A stretch of 9,190 nt of DNA from Candidatus Aenigmatarchaeota archaeon (lineage in GTDB: Archaea > Aenigmatarchaeota > Aenigmatarchaeia > Aenigmatarchaeales > Aenigmatarchaeaceae). Of this stretch, positions 5,637-9,190 are shown in pieces (position 1 is the first letter of the stretch; each line of letters begins with the position of its first letter). Made by a program: the position numbers and the translations under genes. The stretch is from NCBI GenBank assembly GCA_011773475.1, contig WVXN01000031.1, positions 1 to 9,190 on the forward strand, given 5' to 3'. Below the pieces are notes generated by a model. It saw only the letters and a program-made list of their open reading frames with translations, was not told the origin of the DNA and searched no databases.

Positions 5637-5685
5637 TTAAATATACTTACATACACATATTTTTTATCATACTATTTATGAGGTG
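5637..5685 (+). promoter_or_regulatory. Thermosome promoter and ribosome binding site
   Basis: A TATA box TTAAATAT lies at 5637-5644, preceded by AAGC, a possible BRE. Transcription should start near 5667, giving a leader of about 24 nt. That leader contains AGGTG at 5681-5685, five bases before the ATG at 5691. I see no recognisable heat-shock operator. Confidence 0.6.
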
Positions 5686-5690
5686 ATAAA

Positions 5691-7382
5691 ATGACTAATG
5701 GACAAGCTCAATTAGGAGGCCAACCAATATTGGTCCTACCTGAAGGAACTTTAAGAACTCTAGGCAAAGGAGCACAACATACTAATATAGCAGCAGCAAA
5801 GGCAGTTGCAGATGCTGTAAGAACAACTCTAGGGCCTAAAGGAATGGACAAGATGTTGGTTGATAATCTAGGAGACATTGTAATAACAAATGATGGTGTA
5901 ACAATTTTAGAAGAAATGCAAATAGAACATCCTGCAGCAAAAATGCTTGTAGAGGTTGCAAAAACACAGAATGAAGAAGTTGGGGACGGAACAACAACTG
6001 CAGCTGTTCTAGCAGGAGAATTATTAAAAAGAGCAGAAGATCTTCTAGAACAAAACATACATTCAACAGTTATAACAAGAGGTTACAAAATTGCAAGAGA
6101 AAAAGCATTAGAAATTCTTGATAAAATTTCTGAAAAAATAGAACTAGAGGACATAGAAGATTTAGTAAAAATAGCTATTACATCAATGACAGGAAAAAGT
6201 GCAGAAATGGCATCAGAACACTTAGCAAAAGTTGTTGTAGAAGCAGTTAGAACTATTATGGAAGACAAAGAAATTGATAAAGAAAATATTAAACTTGAAA
6301 AAAAGCAGGGCGGCTCAGCAGAAGATACAGAACTAATAAAAGGTGTAATAATTGATAAAGAAGTTATTCATCCGGGAATGCCTAAGAAAGTAAAGTATGC
6401 AAAAATTGCTTTATTAGACTCTTCATTGGAAATTGAGAAAACAGAAACTGATGCGCAAATAAGAATAACATCACCAGACCAGTTACAAAGCTTCTTGGAT
6501 CAAGAAGAAAAGATATTGAAAGATATGGTTAACAAGGTCGCTTTGTCAGGATGCAATGTTCTATTCTGTCAAAAGGGAATTGATGACGTAGCACAACACT
6601 ATCTTGCTAAAAAAGGTGTTTTAACAGCTAGAAGAATTAAGAAATCTGACATGGAAAAATTAGCAAGAGCAACAGGAGGTAACATAGTTTCAAATATATC
6701 AGATTTAAGTGAAGATGATTTAGGAGAAGCAGGCATTGTTGAAGAAAAGAAAATTTCTGGAGAAGAAATGATGTTTGTCAGAAATTGTAAAAATCCAAAA
6801 GCAGTTTCAATATTAATCAGAGGTGGAACAGAACATGTTGTTGCTGAAGTTGAAAGAGCAATTGAAGATGCTATAGGAGCAGTTAGCTCAGCCTTAGAAG
6901 TTGGCAAAATAGTTGCTGGTGGCGGAGCACCAGAAGAAGTTGTTGCAAGAGAATTAAGAGAATTTGCTCAAAGCTTTTCAGGAAGAGAGCAACTAGCAAT
7001 TAAAGCTTTTGCAGATGCAATGGAAATAATACCAAAAACATTGGCAGAAAACGCAGGTCTGGATCCACTAGATATGTTAACTGAACTAAGATCTGCACAA
7101 GAAGGTGATAGAAAAGTTAAAATGCATGATACTAAAACAGGTAAAACATACGACTCAAAAAAAGAACATTATGGGATAGATGTATACACAGGAAAAATAG
7201 TTGATATGAAAGCAAAAGGTGTTATTGAACCATTGAAAATAAAGACACAAGCAATAAAATCTGCTGCAGAAGCTGCTGAAATGATACTAAGAATAGATGA
7301 TATAATATCTGCAGGAAAATTAGAGAAAGGTGGAATGCCACCAATGCCTCCAGGCGGACCAGGAATGGGAGGAATGTACTAA
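5691..7382 (+). CDS. ths: Thermosome (group II chaperonin) subunit
   Basis: A 563-residue subunit of the archaeal cytosolic chaperonin, which forms double rings with a built-in lid and folds proteins by ATP-driven closing. All nucleotide-binding motifs are present: TLGPKGMDKM (47-56), NDGVTIL (67-73), GDGTTT (98-103), the catalytic Asp in IEDAI (D393) and AGGGAPE (409-415). The apical domain spans about 210-370, including the helical lid protrusion near 250-280. The equatorial domain resumes with ENAGLDPLDML (453-463). The tail from 548 is rich in Gly, Met and Pro (GGMPPMPPGG), as is typical. A segment at about 475-492 with Lys, Thr and Tyr before GIDVYTGK is somewhat longer than in many thermosomes. 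The length is normal for the family. The start is fixed by the ribosome binding site and by the family N-terminus. The gene stands alone with its own promoter and terminator. Whether the ring is homo- or hetero-oligomeric cannot be told from one gene. Confidence 0.98.
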   Translation: MTNGQAQLGGQPILVLPEGTLRTLGKGAQHTNIAAAKAVADAVRTTLGPKGMDKMLVDNLGDIVITNDGVTILEEMQIEHPAAKMLVEVAKTQNEEVGDGTTTAAVLAGELLKRAEDLLEQNIHSTVITRGYKIAREKALEILDKISEKIELEDIEDLVKIAITSMTGKSAEMASEHLAKVVVEAVRTIMEDKEIDKENIKLEKKQGGSAEDTELIKGVIIDKEVIHPGMPKKVKYAKIALLDSSLEIEKTETDAQIRITSPDQLQSFLDQEEKILKDMVNKVALSGCNVLFCQKGIDDVAQHYLAKKGVLTARRIKKSDMEKLARATGGNIVSNISDLSEDDLGEAGIVEEKKISGEEMMFVRNCKNPKAVSILIRGGTEHVVAEVERAIEDAIGAVSSALEVGKIVAGGGAPEEVVARELREFAQSFSGREQLAIKAFADAMEIIPKTLAENAGLDPLDMLTELRSAQEGDRKVKMHDTKTGKTYDSKKEHYGIDVYTGKIVDMKAKGVIEPLKIKTQAIKSAAEAAEMILRIDDIISAGKLEKGGMPPMPPGGPGMGGMY

Positions 7383-7390
7383 TCTTCCCA

Positions 7391-7404
7391 TTTTTTTCTT
7401 TTTC
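7391..7404 (+). terminator. Poly-T terminator of the thermosome gene
   Basis: Seven T, one C, five T and a C, beginning 9 nt after the stop codon. This is a strong archaeal intrinsic terminator, just ahead of the promoter of the first pilin gene. Confidence 0.65.
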
Positions 7405-7411
7405 TAAAACT

Positions 7412-7448
7412 TTTATATAGAGGTTTTAATACAATTTTACTTAGGAGG
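7412..7448 (+). promoter_or_regulatory. Promoter and strong Shine-Dalgarno site of pilin 1
   Basis: The TATA box TTTATATA at 7412-7419 predicts a transcription start near 7441-7443. AGGAGG, a full Shine-Dalgarno motif, lies at 7443-7448, 8 nt before the ATG at 7457. It is the strongest ribosome binding site in the window and suggests high expression, as expected for a filament subunit. Confidence 0.65.
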
Positions 7449-7456
7449 TTTAATAT

Positions 7457-7912
7457 ATGAAAGGAATATCAACAATATTGGCAATGATATTGATTGTTAT
7501 TATAGTTGTCGCATTGATAGGATTGACTTATACTTTTGCCGTTGGTCTATTCGGAACAGCAACAACTGGAGCTACTGGACAAACAGAAGCAGTTACTAAA
7601 AGATTGGATCAAAGCATTGGTTTTGTTACTAATCCTGCTTGTACAAATACAACAGATACTTGGACTATAACTTTCACAATAAAACATACGGGAGCTACAC
7701 ATGATATTACATCTTCTGATATAGATGTATTAGTTGGTAATACAAAAATCGGCACCATAAACGGTTGGGTTGACCCAATGACTCCTGGTTTAACTGAATA
7801 TCTGAGTGTAAGTAATGAGTCAGCTGTTGATTGGTCAGGCACTCAAACATTAACAGTTTCAGTACCGGCAACTCCAGTAAGTAGAACAGTAGTATGTGAA
7901 GCATTACCTTAA
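7457..7912 (+). CDS. Type IV pilin-like protein 1 (class III signal peptide)
   Basis: A 151-residue preprotein with a minimal class III signal peptide, MKG, followed by ISTILAMILIVIIVVALIGL (4-23). The archaeal prepilin peptidase (PibD/FlaK type) should cut after Gly3, leaving a hydrophobic helix that anchors the subunit and then forms the filament core. A Gly/Thr/Ala-rich hinge follows at 33-43. The rest is a beta-rich globular domain with two cysteines (C62 and C147) that could tie the C-terminus to the start of the domain, and sequons at N64 and N120. The helix differs in sequence from those of the two pilins downstream, so this is a separate paralogue. It has its own promoter. Whether it builds an adhesive pilus, an archaellum-like filament or another surface structure is not shown by the sequence; no secretion ATPase is in the window. 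Confidence 0.85.
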   Translation: MKGISTILAMILIVIIVVALIGLTYTFAVGLFGTATTGATGQTEAVTKRLDQSIGFVTNPACTNTTDTWTITFTIKHTGATHDITSSDIDVLVGNTKIGTINGWVDPMTPGLTEYLSVSNESAVDWSGTQTLTVSVPATPVSRTVVCEALP

Positions 7913-7917
7913 TAACA

Positions 7918-7925
7918 TTTATATA
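7918..7925 (+). promoter_or_regulatory. TATA box of the coiled-coil/pilin operon (leaderless)
   Basis: TTTATATA begins six bases after the stop codon of pilin 1. It is centred about 27 nt upstream of the ATG at 7949, and no Shine-Dalgarno motif lies between, so the first gene is probably translated from a leaderless mRNA. Pilin 1 is thus likely transcribed separately from the genes downstream. Confidence 0.7.
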
Positions 7926-7948
7926 CAAGCTTCAGCAAAACTATAGTT

Positions 7949-8467
7949 ATGCCAGAAGACGATGTAGCTTATGAAATAATACCAGTTACTCCTATCAAAA
8001 AACTACAGGAAAGGATAGAAAGAATAGAAACATCAAGGGTAACACCTGATTTGCAGAATTTAATAAATCAAATAATAGAATTAATAAGAAGTAATCAGAA
8101 AATTGTAAATGATGTTATTAGGGCAAATACAGAATTAAAAAATGAACTTTCTAAGCTACCTTCTAAAATTGACGAACTATTAACTACTGTAAATGATTTT
8201 CTTTCTTTAGTAGAAGCTGCTGGAAGAGAAGAAATGGAAGCTAAACCTCAACAACCTGCTCCTGATACATTTAAACCAATGGTCGAAGAACTAAAGAAAA
8301 TCTCTGAACAGAATAAAAAACTTATAGAAAGCAATCAATCTGTTCTTGAAGAATTAAATAAAGTGGGCAAAAAAATCAGGACCAGAGGAGCTGCAGGAAT
8401 GCCTGTTTCAACATTATTATCCACATATCCTCTAAGAAAAAATTTAAAAAAGGTTGAACAAACATGA
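7949..8467 (+). CDS. Cytoplasmic coiled-coil protein linked to pilin genes
   Basis: A 172-residue soluble protein of no family I recognise. It has no signal peptide and no membrane segment. After a short acidic start, residues 10-16 (IIPVTPI) lead into a charged helix (KKLQERIERIE). A long predicted coiled coil follows at about 33-92, with Leu/Ile/Val at heptad spacing and many Asn/Glu/Lys. A Pro/Gln/Ala linker at 99-106 separates a second coiled coil at about 108-143. The two helices share an I-x-S-N-Q motif (IRSNQKIV at 46-53, IESNQSVL at 126-133), suggesting an internal repeat. The C-terminal 30 residues are basic and Gly/Ala containing (RTRGAAG), and conclude with YPLRKNLKKVEQT. The last codons overlap the start of pilin 2 by four bases (ATGA), so translation is probably coupled. 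A role as a cytosolic adaptor, pilin chaperone or accessory factor of the filament machine is inference from position only. Confidence 0.75.
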   Translation: MPEDDVAYEIIPVTPIKKLQERIERIETSRVTPDLQNLINQIIELIRSNQKIVNDVIRANTELKNELSKLPSKIDELLTTVNDFLSLVEAAGREEMEAKPQQPAPDTFKPMVEELKKISEQNKKLIESNQSVLEELNKVGKKIRTRGAAGMPVSTLLSTYPLRKNLKKVEQT

Positions 8468-8571
8468 AAGGAATAAGCGCGATAATTGCAATAATTTTGA
8501 TTTTGATGATAGTTGTTGCTTTGGCTGCTTTAGCATATACATGGTTCACAGGGATATTTGCTACTTTGACT
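8464..8571 (+). repeat. 108-bp exact direct repeat, copy 1
   Basis: The first 36 codons of pilin 2. Every base, including third codon positions, matches 8903-9010. Identity starts at the A of the ATG and stops within one codon of the hinge. The copies are 439 bp apart, start to start. Confidence 0.97.
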
Positions 8572-8898
8572 ACAAGTGCCACTAATGCAACTACAACAGC
8601 TACAACAGCAATGGGGATGCAAATTAAAATAGAGGCTGCAAGATATAATGGTACCTATGTTAATGCCACGATCAGAAACACAGGAACTGTAAATATTAAT
8701 CCAAACAGATTTGGAGTTTATGTAGACGGAAGTCTTCACTTAGATACAGAATATGACGTAGAACCGTCTACTAGCATACCGCCAGGAGATACAGTTATCA
8801 TAGGTAATTTAGCAAACAACACAGCAGCGTGCCCAAACAAAGTATTAAAAGTATCAATAGAAACTGGTTTAGAGGATTATTATACAATAACTTGTTGA
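8464..8898 (+). CDS. Type IV pilin-like protein 2 (class III signal peptide)
   Basis: A 144-residue preprotein. MKG is the likely signal, cleaved after Gly3, followed by the hydrophobic helix ISAIIAIILILMIVVALAAL (4-23). AYTWFTGIFATLT ends the constant part, and a Thr/Ala/Asn-rich hinge lies at 37-49. The globular part (50-144) contains a strand with NATIRNTGTV and VYVDG, the beta-sandwich pattern common in archaeal pilins, and two cysteines (C123 and the last residue C144) that may pair. Sequons at N41, N62, N67 and N119 could be glycosylated. Its ATG overlaps the stop of the coiled-coil gene, with a weak AGGT 9 nt upstream, so it is probably translated by coupling. Codons 1-36 are identical base for base to those of the next gene. 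Its place in a specific filament type is not determined. Confidence 0.85.
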   Translation: MKGISAIIAIILILMIVVALAALAYTWFTGIFATLTTSATNATTTATTAMGMQIKIEAARYNGTYVNATIRNTGTVNINPNRFGVYVDGSLHLDTEYDVEPSTSIPPGDTVIIGNLANNTAACPNKVLKVSIETGLEDYYTITC

Positions 8899-8902
8899 TA
8901 AT

Positions 8903-9010
8903 ATGAAAGGAATAAGCGCGATAATTGCAATAATTTTGATTTTGATGATAGTTGTTGCTTTGGCTGCTTTAGCATATACATGGTTCACAGGGATATTTGC
9001 TACTTTGACT
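8903..9010 (+). repeat. 108-bp exact direct repeat, copy 2
   Basis: The first 36 codons of pilin 3, identical to 8464-8571. The base before each copy differs, and the first base after each copy also differs (A in copy 1, G in copy 2), so the repeat is bounded by the start codon on one side and the hinge on the other. Confidence 0.97.
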
Positions 9011-9190
9011 GGTGGTGCAGAAACAGCAGTGGAAACTACAACTGAAGCTATGGGAGTTAATTTTAGGATAGAAACAGCAAAGAATGTTTCAGGGCTTCCT
9101 GAATATTCTGTAGCTGTTACTGTAAGAAATGTAGGAACATCCGGACTAGATTTAACAAAGGTTTCAGCTTATATAGACGATGTGAAAAAG
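8903..9190 (+). CDS. Type IV pilin-like protein 3 (partial, cut by the window end)
   Basis: An open frame of 96 codons that reaches the window end without a stop, so the C-terminus is missing. Residues 1-36 are identical to pilin 2 in protein and DNA: MKG signal, then the 20-residue hydrophobic helix and AYTWFTGIFATLT. After that the hinge is Gly/Ala/Glu/Thr rich, with acidic residues where pilin 2 has Asn. The globular domain aligns with pilin 2 without gaps around A49-M50-G51 and again at the strand with VRNVGTSGLDL and AYIDD. The ATG is 4 bp after the stop of pilin 2, with no promoter or clear ribosome binding site in the gap, so the genes should share one mRNA. Processing and function should be as for pilin 2. 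Confidence 0.85.
   Translation, partial: MKGISAIIAIILILMIVVALAALAYTWFTGIFATLTGGAETAVETTTEAMGVNFRIETAKNVSGLPEYSVAVTVRNVGTSGLDLTKVSAYIDDVKK

Noticed and set aside
5708..6058. Open frames of 76-116 codons antisense to the thermosome gene
   Set aside because: They mirror a highly conserved coding sequence and result from its codon bias; no promoter or ribosome binding site supports them.
7949..8467. Calling the coiled-coil protein an archaellum FlaC/FlaD/FlaE component
   Set aside because: It has coiled coils and sits beside pilin-type genes, but I cannot see the conserved C-terminal domain of FlaD/E and no other archaellum gene is present.
8464..9010. The 108-bp repeats as the ends of an insertion sequence
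   Set aside because: Both copies are coding and in frame, start exactly at an ATG, have no inverted ends or target duplication, and no transposase lies between them.

Overview
This window is archaeal chromosomal DNA. It carries a group II chaperonin (thermosome) gene, class III signal peptides of the archaeal type IV pilin kind, TATA boxes about 25-30 bp upstream of starts or mature RNA ends (several implying leaderless mRNAs), tRNA genes with no encoded CCA, and a tRNA with an intron in the anticodon loop. The DNA is very A+T rich, genes are packed tightly, and coding sequence favours AUA, AAA and UUA codons. This suggests a reduced-genome lineage such as a DPANN archaeon (Woesearchaeota/Pacearchaeota-like). 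That placement is inference; no marker here proves it.

Left part (1-2400): a SpoIIM-type membrane protein on the plus strand runs tail to tail, with no gap, into a minus-strand anchored surface protein. That protein has two related beta-rich domains separated by a cysteine-rich module. Upstream of it, on the same strand, are tRNA-Val(TAC) and tRNA-Ala(GGC), 6 nt apart behind one strong TATA box. Next is a small secreted protein with an EF-hand-like loop.

Middle (2399-5690): an alkyladenine (3-methyladenine) DNA glycosylase; an intron-containing tRNA-Ile(TAT); an M16 zinc peptidase; a divergently transcribed archaeal Cro/C1-type regulator; and a very short MscL-type mechanosensitive channel.

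Right part (5691-9190): the thermosome gene with its own TATA box, ribosome binding site and poly-T terminator, followed by a surface-filament region. This holds one pilin with its own promoter and a strong Shine-Dalgarno site. After it comes an apparent operon: a cytoplasmic coiled-coil protein, overlapping by ATGA with a second pilin, followed 4 bp later by a third pilin cut off by the window edge. Pilins two and three share an exact 108-bp block starting at the ATG and covering the whole signal/transmembrane part, then diverge at once. This is the most striking feature of the window and suggests recent duplication or gene conversion that keeps the assembly part constant while the exposed domain varies.

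There is no gene-free stretch longer than 300 bases. I see no CRISPR array, insertion sequence or replication origin.
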